Notes: generated by a model from the letters alone, not told the origin. A stretch of DNA of 64,000 bases from Paranoxybacillus sp035645275 (GCA_035645275.1 DASQMX010000026.1:62001-126000); one strand, 5' to 3'. Numbered from the stretch's first letter, positions 1 to 8,834 are shown. Program-made: numbers and translations.

Positions 1-398
1 CCGGCAGAGTCAACTAGATAAAGAATGGGACAACGCAGTTTTTCCGCGGTTTCTTGAATACGGATAATTTTTTCTACCGTTCTTGCTCCCCAAGAACCTG
101 CTTTTACCGTTGAATCATTTGCCATCACACAAACTGTTTGTCCGTTAATTTTACCGACACCTGTGACAACTCCATCAGCAGGTAAACCATCGGCTAAACA
201 GTTTGCAAAAAACGCATCCTCGAACTCAAGTCCTTCATCAAATAATAATTTTAAGCGGTCACGTACAAATAGTTTTCCTTGTTCTGCATTTTTTTGGTGA
301 TACTTCGGTGCACCACCCTGTTCGATTTTTTTTCTTTCTTCTTCTAGCTTTTCTGTCAATGATAGCTTCACTTTGTTGATTACTTCATTTGAGTTCAC
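1..398 (-). CDS. yngE: Acyl-CoA carboxylase carboxyltransferase subunit, N-terminal part (methylcrotonoyl-CoA type)
   Basis: Only the first ~132 residues are in the window; the rest lies beyond base 1. The reading frame begins at a GTG (base 398) behind a GGGGGAG ribosome site; it has the typical N-terminus of biotin-dependent carboxyltransferase beta subunits (EQGGAPKYHQKNAEQGK, then LFVRDRLKLLFDEG and DGVVTGVGKINGQTVCV). The enzyme transfers carboxyl from carboxybiotin to an acyl-CoA. Last gene seen in an operon with the biotin carboxylase, the biotin carrier, methylglutaconyl-CoA hydratase and HMG-CoA lyase, so 3-methylcrotonyl-CoA is the inferred substrate; propionyl-CoA cannot be excluded from sequence alone. 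12 bp separate it from yngF. Confidence 0.88.
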   Translation of the reverse strand, partial: MNSNEVINKVKLSLTEKLEEERKKIEQGGAPKYHQKNAEQGKLFVRDRLKLLFDEGLEFEDAFFANCLADGLPADGVVTGVGKINGQTVCVMANDSTVKAGSWGARTVEKIIRIQETAEKLRCPILYLVDSA

Positions 399-410
399 AA
401 TAGCTCCCCC

Positions 411-1193
411 CTATTCCCCTTTGTAAACTGGCTTTCTTTTTTCTTTAAATGCTTGTAACCCTTCAAGACGATCTTTCGTCGGAATGGTAATTTCATAGGC
501 CATTTGTTCAAGCTTAAGTCCTGTATTTAAGTCGACTTCTAAGCCGCGATTGATGGCAATTTTTGCTTGAGCAACGGCAATTGGGGCGTTTTCCACAATC
601 TGATTGGCAATCTCGTAAGCTTTTTCCAGCAGTTGCGACGATGAAACAACATATTCAACTAATCCAATTCGTTCCGCTTCCACGGCGGTAATCCGTTTGG
701 CAGTATAGATTAACTCTTTTGCTCGTCCTGTTCCGATAAGCCGTGGTAGGCGTTGTGTCCCACCGGCGCCCGGAATAATACCAAGCGATGTTTCTGTTAA
801 GCCTAATTTCACAGTTTCAGAAGCAATTCGAATATCACACGCAAGCGCAAGTTCCAAACCACCGCCAAATGCAACACCATTCATTGCGCAAATAACGGGT
901 TGTGGCAGTTGTTCAAACTCATTAATGGTTTCTCGTATAAGAGATACGGTTTGTCGCACTTGAGTTTCATTCATTTGCGCGCGCTCTTTTAAATCGGCTC
1001 CAGCACAAAATGCTTTTTCTCCAGCTCCTGTGACAATGACACAACGTACGTTTTTATTGAATTTTAATTCTTGTTGTACCTCTCGTAACTCATTAAGCAT
1101 TTTTAAAGACAGTGCATTTGCCGCTTCAGGTCGATTTAATGTAAGAATGGAAACACCATGATCTAACGTGGAATAGAGTACCGCTGCGGACAT
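411..1193 (-). CDS. yngF: Enoyl-CoA hydratase family, probable 3-methylglutaconyl-CoA hydratase
   Basis: 260 residues, the usual crotonase length. The oxyanion-hole segments are visible: AFCAGADLKE (about 61-70) and NGVAFGGGLELALACD (about 105-120), followed by GLTETSLGIIPGAGGTQRL (about 131-149) that carries a catalytic glutamate. The start ATG follows GAGGAGG by nine bases. It hydrates a 2-enoyl-CoA; its place between HMG-CoA lyase and the carboxylase subunits makes 3-methylglutaconyl-CoA (leucine pathway) the inferred substrate. Matches B. subtilis YngF in order and type. Confidence 0.9.
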   Translation of the reverse strand: MSAAVLYSTLDHGVSILTLNRPEAANALSLKMLNELREVQQELKFNKNVRCVIVTGAGEKAFCAGADLKERAQMNETQVRQTVSLIRETINEFEQLPQPVICAMNGVAFGGGLELALACDIRIASETVKLGLTETSLGIIPGAGGTQRLPRLIGTGRAKELIYTAKRITAVEAERIGLVEYVVSSSQLLEKAYEIANQIVENAPIAVAQAKIAINRGLEVDLNTGLKLEQMAYEITIPTKDRLEGLQAFKEKRKPVYKGE

Positions 1194-1207
1194 ATGTAAG
1201 TTCCTCC

Positions 1208-2131
1208 TCAGCTAAGTTGGCATTCAGACTCGCTTAATGTCTGTAAATAATGACTGTTTAGTTTTCGTCCTATTTTTTCTTGGATAAAAAGCGCTGCTTT
1301 TACTAACTGCTCCATCTGGACTCCAGTTGCAATGTCCATCCCATCAAGCATATATAGCAAGTCATCGGTCGCTAAGTTTCCTGAAGCGCCCGGTGCGTAC
1401 GGACATCCCCCTAATCCGCCAAGCGCGCTATCGAACGTCGTTATTCCCATTTCAAGTGAGGCGAGAACGTTTGCCAATGCCGTACCGCGAGTATTATGAA
1501 AATGCATTGCCAGCTGTTCTTTTGGAAATCTCTTAAGAAGTTCTTCTAGAACCTCTTGTACTTGACGTGGATTGGCCACGCCAATTGTATCGCCTAATGA
1601 AAGTTCGTCAATCCCCATTTCAAACAGTTTGTCTGCTACTTTAATGACTTGTTCGACATCGATCGCACCTTCGTACGGGCAGCCGAAAACGGTCGAGATA
1701 TAACCTCTCACCGTTTTGCCGGATTTCTTTGCCTGAAGCACGACTTCCTCTAAAACAGGAAACGTTTGTGCAATGGATTTATTAATGTTTTTTTGATTAT
1801 GCGTTTCGCTCGCAGACATAAAAACAGAAACTTCGTCTACGTTGGCTGCCAGTGCGCCCTCTAACCCTTTTAAATTCGGTACAAGAGCGGCATAAGTGAC
1901 TCCTTGTATTTTTTCAATTTTTGCTGCCACCTCAGCCGCATCGGCTAACTGAGGAATCCATTTCGGATGAACAAATGAAGTAATTTCGATATAGGTTAAT
2001 CCTGTTTGTGACAGTTGATTAATCCAAGCAATTTTGTCTTTCGTTTCAATAAACGTCTTCTCATTTTGCAATCCGTCACGGGGGCCTACCTCTTTTATCG
2101 TGACTTGCTTGGGCCATTTCTTCATCTTCAT
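1208..2131 (-). CDS. yngG: Hydroxymethylglutaryl-CoA lyase
   Basis: Cleaves HMG-CoA to acetyl-CoA and acetoacetate, the last step of leucine degradation. The family signatures are plain: VGPRDGLQNE near the N-terminus (metal and substrate site), HFHNTRGTAL (metal histidines) and GLGGCPYAPGASGNLATDD with the catalytic cysteine. I use the ATG at 2131 (307 aa) because AGGAG lies just upstream, overlapping the yngHB stop; the frame also opens at an upstream TTG (2152) without a ribosome site. A second in-frame ATG two codons later is equally possible. Confidence 0.92.
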   Translation of the reverse strand: MKMKKWPKQVTIKEVGPRDGLQNEKTFIETKDKIAWINQLSQTGLTYIEITSFVHPKWIPQLADAAEVAAKIEKIQGVTYAALVPNLKGLEGALAANVDEVSVFMSASETHNQKNINKSIAQTFPVLEEVVLQAKKSGKTVRGYISTVFGCPYEGAIDVEQVIKVADKLFEMGIDELSLGDTIGVANPRQVQEVLEELLKRFPKEQLAMHFHNTRGTALANVLASLEMGITTFDSALGGLGGCPYAPGASGNLATDDLLYMLDGMDIATGVQMEQLVKAALFIQEKIGRKLNSHYLQTLSESECQLS

Positions 2132-2138
2132 CCCACTC

Positions 2139-2351
2139 CTATTCAAGCTCAATTAATACATCGCCCTCGTTGACAAAGTCGCCTTCTTGCACCTTAATTT
2201 CTTTCACTGTGCCAGATGCTTCTGCAGCAATCGGAATTTCCATCTTCATCGATTCTAAAATGACCACATCTTGCCCTTCTGTAACTTGTTCACCAACACT
2301 TACGACGATTTTCCATACATTACCTGCCATTGTTGCAACGATTTGACTCAT
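2139..2351 (-). CDS. yngHB: Biotin/lipoyl attachment (BCCP) protein
   Basis: A 70-residue stand-alone biotin carrier. The ESMKM motif places the biotinylated lysine at residue 36, flanked by the duplicated GQDVVILE / EGDVLIELE hairpins of the biotinyl fold. The start ATG at 2351 follows GGGGGAAGAG; an upstream in-frame ATG (2366) lies inside that site. It shuttles carboxybiotin between YngH and YngE. Small size and position match B. subtilis YngHB. Biotin needed here is made in part by bioB at 53572. Confidence 0.93.
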   Translation of the reverse strand: MSQIVATMAGNVWKIVVSVGEQVTEGQDVVILESMKMEIPIAAEASGTVKEIKVQEGDFVNEGDVLIELE

Positions 2352-2379
2352 ATGCTCTTCCCCCATTCTCTGTGTTGAA

Positions 2380-3735
2380 TTATTTGTTAGCTGTTGCTTT
2401 GTTCAAATATATATTTACAAAATTGGTTGTTGTATTTCCTGCTTGAAATTCAGAATGTGAAAGAATTTCTTTCAACATTGGGATATTCGTCTTAATTCCT
2501 TCTACTTTATAGCTCTCAAGCGCCTGTAACATATGTTCAATTGCTGCTTGGCGGCTTTGTCCTTTCACGATTAACTTAGCAATCATCGGATCATAGAACG
2601 GCGTTACGGATGAGCCGCTCGTAACCGCTGTCTCGTTGCGGACATGCTCTCCATTTGGTGTCTCAAAAGCGGTGATTTTCCCTGGAGATGGGAAAAACGT
2701 TTTTGGATCTTCGGCATAAATACGCACTTCAATCGCATGACCATCTCGTTTTATTTGTTCTTGTGTATAAAGCAGCTTTTCTCCTGCCGCAACTCGCAAT
2801 TGTTCTTCGACTAAATCTAGACCAGTAATTTCCTCTGTGACCGGGTGCTCCACTTGAAGTCTCGTGTTCATTTCAAGAAAATAGAAATTTTTTTGCTCAT
2901 CAACAAGAAATTCGATCGTACCTGCGTTTGTATAACCAATATGCTTTGCCGCCTTCACAGCGGTTTCGCCCATTTTTTGTCGGGTTTGTTCATCCAAAAA
3001 CGGAGATGGAGCTTCTTCAATGACTTTTTGATGACGGCGTTGAATCGAGCATTCTCTCTCCCATAAATACAAGTAATTTCCGTGTTGGTCGGCGAGAATT
3101 TGAATTTCAATATGCCTTGGATTTTCAATATATTTTTCCATATACATCGCACCATCCCCAAAGAAAGAGGCCGCTCGTTTTTGATTCCCTTCAAACGCCT
3201 TTCTCAATTCTTCTTCGTTATGGACGACTTGCATGCCGATTCCGCCACCACCAGCAGACGCTTTTAGCATAATCGGGTAACCAATTTCTAGCGCCGTTTT
3301 TGCTGCTTCTTCCACATCAGCTAACGGGAAAGAGATTCCTGGTACAACAGGAACTCCCGCTTCTACCATTGTTTTTCGCGATTCGATTTTGCTGCCCATT
3401 CGTGCAATGACATCTGCTTTTGGACCAATAAAGACGATTCCTTCTTCTTCACAACGACGGGCAAAAGCAGGGTTTTCTGATAACAATCCGTATCCAGGAT
3501 GAATCGCTTCCGCTTTTGTTTCTTTCGCCACTTCGATGATTTTTTCAATGTTCAAATAACTTTCATGAACGCGCGGTTTTCCAATTAAATAAGCTTCATC
3601 TGCCAATTTGACGTGCAGCGACTCTGCATCCGCTTCGGAATATACTGCGACCGTCTGAATCCCTAACTTTTTGCATGTCCGAATCACCCGCACGGCAATC
3701 TCGCCGCGGTTTGCGATTAACACTTTTGAAAACAT
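2380..3735 (-). CDS. yngH: Acyl-CoA carboxylase biotin carboxylase subunit
   Basis: 451 residues, normal for biotin carboxylase. N-terminal MFSKVLIANRGEIAVRVIRT, the ATP-grasp glycine loop KASAGGGGIGMQ, and the EMNTRLQVEHPVTE active-site segment are all intact. It carboxylates the biotin on YngHB using ATP and bicarbonate. Start chosen at the ATG (3735) eight bases after AGGAG; the frame is also open from a GTG inside that ribosome site. 28 bp upstream of yngHB in one operon. Confidence 0.93.
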   Translation of the reverse strand: MFSKVLIANRGEIAVRVIRTCKKLGIQTVAVYSEADAESLHVKLADEAYLIGKPRVHESYLNIEKIIEVAKETKAEAIHPGYGLLSENPAFARRCEEEGIVFIGPKADVIARMGSKIESRKTMVEAGVPVVPGISFPLADVEEAAKTALEIGYPIMLKASAGGGGIGMQVVHNEEELRKAFEGNQKRAASFFGDGAMYMEKYIENPRHIEIQILADQHGNYLYLWERECSIQRRHQKVIEEAPSPFLDEQTRQKMGETAVKAAKHIGYTNAGTIEFLVDEQKNFYFLEMNTRLQVEHPVTEEITGLDLVEEQLRVAAGEKLLYTQEQIKRDGHAIEVRIYAEDPKTFFPSPGKITAFETPNGEHVRNETAVTSGSSVTPFYDPMIAKLIVKGQSRQAAIEHMLQALESYKVEGIKTNIPMLKEILSHSEFQAGNTTTNFVNIYLNKATANK

Positions 3736-3754
3736 ATGAATCACTCCTATGCCT

Positions 3755-5410
3755 TTACACTGGATTTTGTTTTAATTGTTCAAGCACTTCTTGCGCTTGT
3801 TCACGAAGCTTAAATTTTTGGATTTTACCTGATGCTGTCATCGGATAAGATGTTGTAAATTCAATATAGCGTGGAATTTTATGGCGCGAGATTTTCCCTT
3901 TGCAAAATTCACGAATTTCTTCGGCCGTAGCCGTTTCGCCCTCTTTTAAAATAATCCATGCCATGACTTCTTCACCGTACTTTTCATCAGGTACTCCGAC
4001 TACTTGTACATCTAAAATTTTTGGGTGCTTGTACAAAAATTCTTCGATTTCACGTGGGTAAATGTTTTCTCCGCCACGAATGATCATATCCTTTAGCCGT
4101 CCTGTAATGCGGCAGTAGCCGTTTTCGTCCATCACCGCTAAATCTCCTGTATGCAGCCAGCCTTCTTCGTCAATCGCTTCTTGTGTTGCGTCTGGATTAT
4201 TATAGTAACCTTTCATGACATGATAGCCGCGCGTGCATAATTCACCTTGTACACCGCGTGGAACTTCTTTATTCGTTCCCGGTTCGACAATTTTTACTTC
4301 TACATTTGGAAGAGCTCGACCGACCGTTTCAACACGCAGTTCAATTGGATCGTCAGTTCGCGTTTGCGTAATAACCGGAGAAGATTCGGTTTGGCCATAC
4401 GCGATTGTAATCTCTTTTGCTCCCATTTTTTCCATTACTGCTTTCATCACTTCGATTGGGCAATTGGAGCCAGCCATAATGCCGGTGCGAAGCGATGATA
4501 AATCGTATTTATGAAAATCCGGTTCATTTAATTCAGCGATAAACATCGTTGGAACTCCATGTAATGCGGTACATTTCTCATCTTGTACCGTCTGTAGTAC
4601 TTGTTTGGCATTAAATTCTTGAATCGGAAGCATAGTCGCTCCGACAGAGACGCAAGCCAATGTGCCAAGAACACAACCAAAACAATGGAAAAACGGCACA
4701 GGAATACAAAGACGATCTTCTTTTGTTAGCTTCATGCATTCCGCGATATTGCGGGCATTGTTTACAATGTTGTAGTGTGTTAACATGACTCCTTTCGGAA
4801 ACCCCGTTGTGCCGGAAGTGTACTGCATATTAATGACATCATGTGGGTCCAATGAGTTCATGCGCTCATCCAATTCTTCGTCTGACACCTCTTCTGCCAT
4901 TTTAATCAGATCACTCCATGAATATGTTCCTGGATAGCGATTTTCACCTAAAACAATGACGTTGCGCAAATAAGGTAAACGTTTGGACTGAAGCTTTCCT
5001 GGTTCGCACGTGTGTAACTCCGGAGCAAGTTCATAAATCATATCAATATAAGAAGAACCTCGGTATTGCTCCATAAGAATAAGAGTCGTAGAGTCAGACT
5101 GCTTTAATAAATATTCAAGTTCAGCGGTACGGTAGTTCGTATTTACAGTAACGAGTACAGCTCCCATTTTCCCTGTTGCAAACTGACAAGCAAGCCACTC
5201 CGGTTTATTTGTTGTCCAAACAGCGATATGTTCGCCAGCCTTTATTCCAAGTTTCATCAATCCGCGTGCAACCACTCGGCAATAATCGTCAAACTGCTTG
5301 TACGACAGGCGAAGCCCGCGGTCGGCATAGACGACCGCTTCGTGATTAGGATGCAATTTCGCTTTTTCTTCCAACAATTTCCCAACGGTAATATTTAGTA
5401 ACTCAGCCAT
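3755..5410 (-). CDS. yngI: AMP-forming acyl-CoA synthetase
   Basis: 551 residues of the ANL (acyl-adenylate) superfamily: P-loop YTSGTTGFPKGVM, the AYGQTESSP motif, the GWLHTGDLAVMDENGY hinge region, GRLKDMIIRGGENIYPREIE and a C-terminal GKIQKFKLRE lysine. It activates a carboxylic acid to its CoA ester through an acyl-AMP. In this operon an isovalerate, acetoacetate or medium-chain acid is plausible; the substrate cannot be read from sequence. Good AAGGAGG six bases before the ATG. Confidence 0.9.
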   Translation of the reverse strand: MAELLNITVGKLLEEKAKLHPNHEAVVYADRGLRLSYKQFDDYCRVVARGLMKLGIKAGEHIAVWTTNKPEWLACQFATGKMGAVLVTVNTNYRTAELEYLLKQSDSTTLILMEQYRGSSYIDMIYELAPELHTCEPGKLQSKRLPYLRNVIVLGENRYPGTYSWSDLIKMAEEVSDEELDERMNSLDPHDVINMQYTSGTTGFPKGVMLTHYNIVNNARNIAECMKLTKEDRLCIPVPFFHCFGCVLGTLACVSVGATMLPIQEFNAKQVLQTVQDEKCTALHGVPTMFIAELNEPDFHKYDLSSLRTGIMAGSNCPIEVMKAVMEKMGAKEITIAYGQTESSPVITQTRTDDPIELRVETVGRALPNVEVKIVEPGTNKEVPRGVQGELCTRGYHVMKGYYNNPDATQEAIDEEGWLHTGDLAVMDENGYCRITGRLKDMIIRGGENIYPREIEEFLYKHPKILDVQVVGVPDEKYGEEVMAWIILKEGETATAEEIREFCKGKISRHKIPRYIEFTTSYPMTASGKIQKFKLREQAQEVLEQLKQNPV

Positions 5411-5470
5411 AGTTTTCCTCCTTAAAATTCTACGAATCTATACTAAAAAACTATGCTTTGATGACCGAAT

Positions 5471-6613
5471 TTAGCATCCTAGTTGACGAGCAATTACAAT
5501 TCGTTGCACCTCGGAAGTTCCTTCACCGATTTCCAACAGCTTCATATCGCGCAAATGGCGTTCGACTTCATATTCTTTCATATAACCGTAACCACCATGA
5601 ATTTGAATCGCTTGATTACAAATTTGGAAACCCATTTCAGAAGCAAACAATTTCGCAAAAGAAGCTTCTTTTGTAAATGGTTTGTTATTGTCTTTTAACC
5701 AAGCAGCTTTGTAAACCATATTCCGAGCCAATTCAATTTGCATTGCCATATCCGCTAATTTAAATTGAATAGCTTGGAACTTGGAAATCGATTGACCGAA
5801 TTGTGTTCGTTCCTTTGCATAATTGAGCGCTTTTTCAAACGCAGCTTGGGCGATACCGACCGCTAGAGCGGCAATGGAAATACGTCCGCCATCAAGCGTA
5901 TATAAAAACTGCTTAAATCCTTTGTTCGGGTCACCTAATAAATTTTCTTTCGGTACACGTACATCCTCAAGGACAAGTTCGCATGTGTTCGAAGCACGAA
6001 CCCCCATTTTGTCATAATTGCAATTGATTGTGAAACCTGGAGCATCAGTTGGAACAATAATGGCAGAGATAATATTTTTTCCTTTTTCGTCCTTTCCTGT
6101 GACTGCCGTTACAATCACTTGTCTTGCATAGCCCGCATTCGTAATCCAACATTTTTCCCCATTAATGACATACTCATCTCCGTCAAGTACGGCTCTTGTC
6201 TGTGTACCACCTGCATCCGACCCTGCATTAGGTTCCGTAAGACCAAATGATCCAAACGTTTCCCCTTTAGCCATTGGGACAAGCCACTTTTGTTTTTGCT
6301 CTTCAGTGCCAAAATAATAAATAGGACTTGCACCTAATGAGACTGCAGCTGCATAACTAAGCCCTGTTCCCCCACAGGCACGGCCGATTTCTTCCACAGC
6401 AATGGCATATGAAATTGTGTCCCCGCCTGAGCCGCCATACTCTTCAGGAAATGGTATTCCAAACAGACCTAACTCTCCCATCTTTTTAAACGTTTCAATT
6501 GGAAATTCTGCCGTACGGTCCCATTCTGATGCATATGGTTTAATTTCTTTTTCGGCAAAATCCCTTACCATTTCTTTAATCATTTGTTGTTCTTTTGTTA
6601 ACTCAAAATTCAT
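5471..6613 (-). CDS. yngJ: Acyl-CoA dehydrogenase, probable isovaleryl/short-branched type
   Basis: 380 residues with the full acyl-CoA dehydrogenase layout: N-terminal helical domain, FGLTEPNAGSDAGG flavin loop, the C-terminal helices with QIHGGYGYMKEYEVERHLRD. First gene of the operon and next to the promoter. The loop LEIGEGTSEVQR carries the glutamate used as catalytic base in short-chain enzymes, whereas human isovaleryl-CoA dehydrogenase uses a different position; isovaleryl-CoA specificity is therefore inferred from the operon, not from the residue. Start ATG follows AAGGGGGAG. Confidence 0.88.
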   Translation of the reverse strand: MNFELTKEQQMIKEMVRDFAEKEIKPYASEWDRTAEFPIETFKKMGELGLFGIPFPEEYGGSGGDTISYAIAVEEIGRACGGTGLSYAAAVSLGASPIYYFGTEEQKQKWLVPMAKGETFGSFGLTEPNAGSDAGGTQTRAVLDGDEYVINGEKCWITNAGYARQVIVTAVTGKDEKGKNIISAIIVPTDAPGFTINCNYDKMGVRASNTCELVLEDVRVPKENLLGDPNKGFKQFLYTLDGGRISIAALAVGIAQAAFEKALNYAKERTQFGQSISKFQAIQFKLADMAMQIELARNMVYKAAWLKDNNKPFTKEASFAKLFASEMGFQICNQAIQIHGGYGYMKEYEVERHLRDMKLLEIGEGTSEVQRIVIARQLGC

Positions 6614-6642
6614 GTTTTTCTCCCCCTTTGTTTGATTGAAAA

Positions 6643-6700
6643 ATTATATTCACACCGACTAGTCGGTCTTTTTCGACAACAGACCGACTAGTTGGTCTGT
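6643..6700 (-). promoter_or_regulatory. yngJ operon promoter with two TetR-type palindromic operators
   Basis: On the minus strand a TATAAT (-10, 6643-6648) lies just downstream of a perfect 14-bp palindrome ACCGACTAGTCGGT (6654-6667). A second, 22-bp palindrome with one mismatched pair spans 6679-6700 and shares the core GACCGACTAGT. The arrangement is that of a repressor-occluded promoter, and the TetR gene is directly upstream. No good -35 is visible at 17 bp. Regulation by 6738-7373 is inferred. Confidence 0.7.
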
Positions 6701-6737
6701 TATTTCGACAAAACACAACAAATTAAAGAGCTATTTT

Positions 6738-7373
6738 TTAAGAATGAGAGAAATTTCTTAAAAAGAACGCCTTAATCTCTTCTTTTTGCTTAGCACTCTC
6801 TGTAAGTAAGGAGTGTAAGATTAAATCGATAAAAATTTTCGCTATTTCTTCAATGGTCATTGAACCATTTGGCTTATACCATTTATACGTCCAGTTGACC
6901 ATTCCCATAATCGACATACCGGTAATTTCTATAGGAAGTTCAGACCTAAACTCTCTTGCTTCAATTCCTTCACGAATGACTTGGAAAATGACTTGTTTAA
7001 ATTGTTCGCGCTTTTCATTGATTTTTTCGAAATATTCCGGTTTCAGATAGATGCTTTCTTGGTAAAAGACTGTGATGTGCGGTTTGTATAAGTCAAATAC
7101 TTTTACAAACGATTGGATAATTGCGCATAGACGTTCTGTTGGAGTTTGATATTTTCCATATGCTTCTTGAGCTTTATTTAGTACGTAAGTGATAAATACC
7201 TCATGGATATGATAAAGGAGTTCGTCTTTTGATTTAAAATTATGGTAAAATCCTCCTTTTGAAGTATTACATTCAGTAACAATGCGATCAACAGTGACGC
7301 CGTGATAACCATATTTTTCGAAAAGCTTTAGTGCAGTTTCTATAATTCTTTCTTTTAATTGCTTCTCTACCAT
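6738..7373 (-). CDS. TetR/AcrR family transcriptional regulator of the yng operon
   Basis: 211 residues. Residues ~5-55 form the TetR DNA-binding domain (ALKLFEKYGYHGVTVDRI, then TECNTSKGGFYHNFKSKDEL). The C-terminal part is a helical ligand domain ending in a basic tail. Same strand and 124 bp upstream of yngJ, with the two palindromes in the gap. An acyl-CoA ligand is likely by analogy with other TetR regulators of fatty-acid and leucine degradation, but that is inference. ATG follows AAAGGAG. Confidence 0.85.
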   Translation of the reverse strand: MVEKQLKERIIETALKLFEKYGYHGVTVDRIVTECNTSKGGFYHNFKSKDELLYHIHEVFITYVLNKAQEAYGKYQTPTERLCAIIQSFVKVFDLYKPHITVFYQESIYLKPEYFEKINEKREQFKQVIFQVIREGIEAREFRSELPIEITGMSIMGMVNWTYKWYKPNGSMTIEEIAKIFIDLILHSLLTESAKQKEEIKAFFLRNFSHS

Positions 7374-7511
7374 AATTTATCTCCTTTATTTTCATATTAA
7401 CATATTTTTCAGAAAAGTAGTACAATTTTGTGCAAAAAAATTTAATTTTATGTATATAATTTATATAATTATCTTTTTATTAGAATTATTATAAAATATA
7501 AGAGGATTCTT

Positions 7512-7727
7512 ATGTCAAATATTTACTTCACTACTGGTTTTCCATACTTTATTGCTAGTTCCTTAGTAACTCAGTTGATAAAACAGTATCATCCGGAAAA
7601 AATTTATTTTTTTGTTTTGGCGAATATGAAAGAACAAGCGTATAAAGAGATGGAAAAGATTTTAAAAACAACGATCTATCCAAAAGAGCAACTAATACTG
7701 TTTGCTGGTGATATTACAAAATTATAA
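7512..7727 (+). pseudogene. Truncated N-terminus of an NAD(P)-binding SDR/epimerase-like protein
   Basis: 71 residues that look like only the first Rossmann repeat of a 350-residue extended SDR (male-sterility/fatty acyl reductase type): IYFTTGFPYFIASSLVTQLI, then LILFAGDIT with the expected beta-strand pattern, stopping right after the GDIT turn. The usual TGFPG glycine is a tyrosine. A ribosome-like AGAGG precedes the ATG. No continuation is visible in other frames downstream before the next promoter. Best read as a decayed fragment; an expressed small protein is less likely. Confidence 0.5.
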
Positions 7728-7762
7728 GCTCGATAAAACTGACAGAGCGAAACAAGTGAAAA

Positions 7763-7792
7763 TTCGATAATGCTTTTTTGCTGTGGTATAAT
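7763..7792 (+). promoter_or_regulatory. Sigma-A-like promoter for the flavodoxin-fold gene
   Basis: Extended -10 TGGTATAAT (TATAAT at 7787-7792) with a weak -35 TTCGAT (7763-7768), 18 bp apart and 36 bp before the start codon at 7829. Confidence 0.5.
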
Positions 7793-7828
7793 ACGTAGCA
7801 ACTGATAAAAAAGGAGATGAACTAGGAG

Positions 7829-8380
7829 ATGAAGAAAATACTTGTCATTAACGGAAGCTCAAGAGAAAACGGAAATACAGAAAAATTAACATCTATCATG
7901 CTAGAAAATATTTCATATACTCATATTAATTTAAGGGATTATGTCGTTAAACCAATTATCGACAAGCGCCATACAGTCGAAGGATTCAGTCCAATCGATG
8001 ATGATTACGATCAAATTATTCAATCCTTACTTGAACACGATATTCTTATTTTTGCTACACCACTTTATTGGTATGGTATGAGCGGATATATGAAAAATTT
8101 TATCGATCGTTGGTCACAAAGTTTAAGAGATAAACGATTTGATTTCAAAAAAGAGATGGGTATGAAAAAAGGGTTCGTTGTCATTTGTGGTGGAGACAAT
8201 CCTTATATGAAAGGATTGCCGCTGGTTCAACAATTCCAATATATTTTCGATTTCGTTGGTCTTGAATACATAGGTTATTTAATCGGCAAAGGCAACGCTC
8301 CTGGTGAGGTATTAAAAGATGAACGAGCCATTGCCCACGCAAATTATTGGAATGGATATTTCAAAACGCTTTACAAATGA
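7829..8380 (+). CDS. Flavodoxin-fold NAD(P)H-dependent oxidoreductase
   Basis: 183 residues. N-terminal KKILVINGSSRENGNTEKL is the FMN-phosphate loop of the NADPH-dependent FMN reductase / flavodoxin-like family; ATPLYWYGMSGYMKNFIDRW is the second flavin-contact loop. Expected to be a soluble FMN enzyme reducing quinones, azo or nitro compounds, or iron; substrate unknown. Single gene with its own promoter and a terminator immediately after the stop. AAGGAG lies about 15 bases before the ATG and a second AGGAG touches it. Confidence 0.85.
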   Translation: MKKILVINGSSRENGNTEKLTSIMLENISYTHINLRDYVVKPIIDKRHTVEGFSPIDDDYDQIIQSLLEHDILIFATPLYWYGMSGYMKNFIDRWSQSLRDKRFDFKKEMGMKKGFVVICGGDNPYMKGLPLVQQFQYIFDFVGLEYIGYLIGKGNAPGEVLKDERAIAHANYWNGYFKTLYK

Positions 8381-8410
8381 AAATTCCCCGTATTTTGCGG
8401 GGAATTTTTA
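8380..8410 (+). terminator. Rho-independent terminator
   Basis: Perfect stem AAAATTCCCCG / CGGGGAATTTTT directly after the stop codon of the 7829 gene, loop TATTTTG, followed by T residues. Confidence 0.85.
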
Positions 8411-8522
8411 TTAAGTACTTCCCTGATCCTTTGCTCACTGTCGATTCTTTCTCAAGCACTCGCATCGAAGCAACGTTGTCATCTAAACATTCCGCCGTTA
8501 CTTTTGTTATTTCCGACAAACT
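8405..8522 (-). pseudogene. Fragment of a RimJ/RimL-type GNAT acetyltransferase
   Basis: On the minus strand the frame ending near 8405 reads SLSEITKVTAECLDDN then VASMRVLEKE. This is the C-terminal core of RimJ/RimL acetyltransferases (the AECL..DN.AS.RVLEK signature). The frame is closed by a TGA just upstream and the sequence after LEKE loses similarity. No start codon or ribosome site. It fills most of the gap between two genes and is a dead remnant. Confidence 0.5.
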
Positions 8523-8591
8523 TCACAGCCACGTTTCATTTTTATGTATAATCACCGCTTTCTATCTAACAATATAAATGGAGGTGGTCCA

Positions 8592-8834
8592 ATGGAACCG
8601 ATGTTATGTCCAAATTGTAAAACAAATCGCACTCGTTTTAACATTATTGAACAAACTCCGAAAGCGGTTAAAATAAACCCTCAAACAGGCGCAATTGAGC
8701 AAGAATATACAGACGGACATCTAGATCCGTTCCATATGCCATACCGTGGCCCATCGTATCGCGTTCAATGTGCTGCATGCGGACTGATTGAAAATCCGGA
8801 AATGTTTATAAAACGAGCGCAGCATCAAATGTAA
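8592..8834 (+). CDS. Small protein with two CxxC pairs (zinc-ribbon-like)
   Basis: 80 residues; start ATG at 8592 behind GGAGGTGG. CPNC near the N-terminus and CAAC near residue 60 form a probable zinc ribbon, separated by a segment rich in acidic residues and proline (DPFHMPYRGPSYRV). A possible -10 TATAAT lies at 8547-8552. Not recognised as a named family; a metal-binding, soluble protein is all that can be said. Followed closely by the 8856 gene. Confidence 0.7.
   Translation: MEPMLCPNCKTNRTRFNIIEQTPKAVKINPQTGAIEQEYTDGHLDPFHMPYRGPSYRVQCAACGLIENPEMFIKRAQHQM

Noticed and set aside
3082..3548. Open frames on either strand inside yngH
   Set aside because: Alternate-frame shadows of the biotin carboxylase; no ribosome sites.
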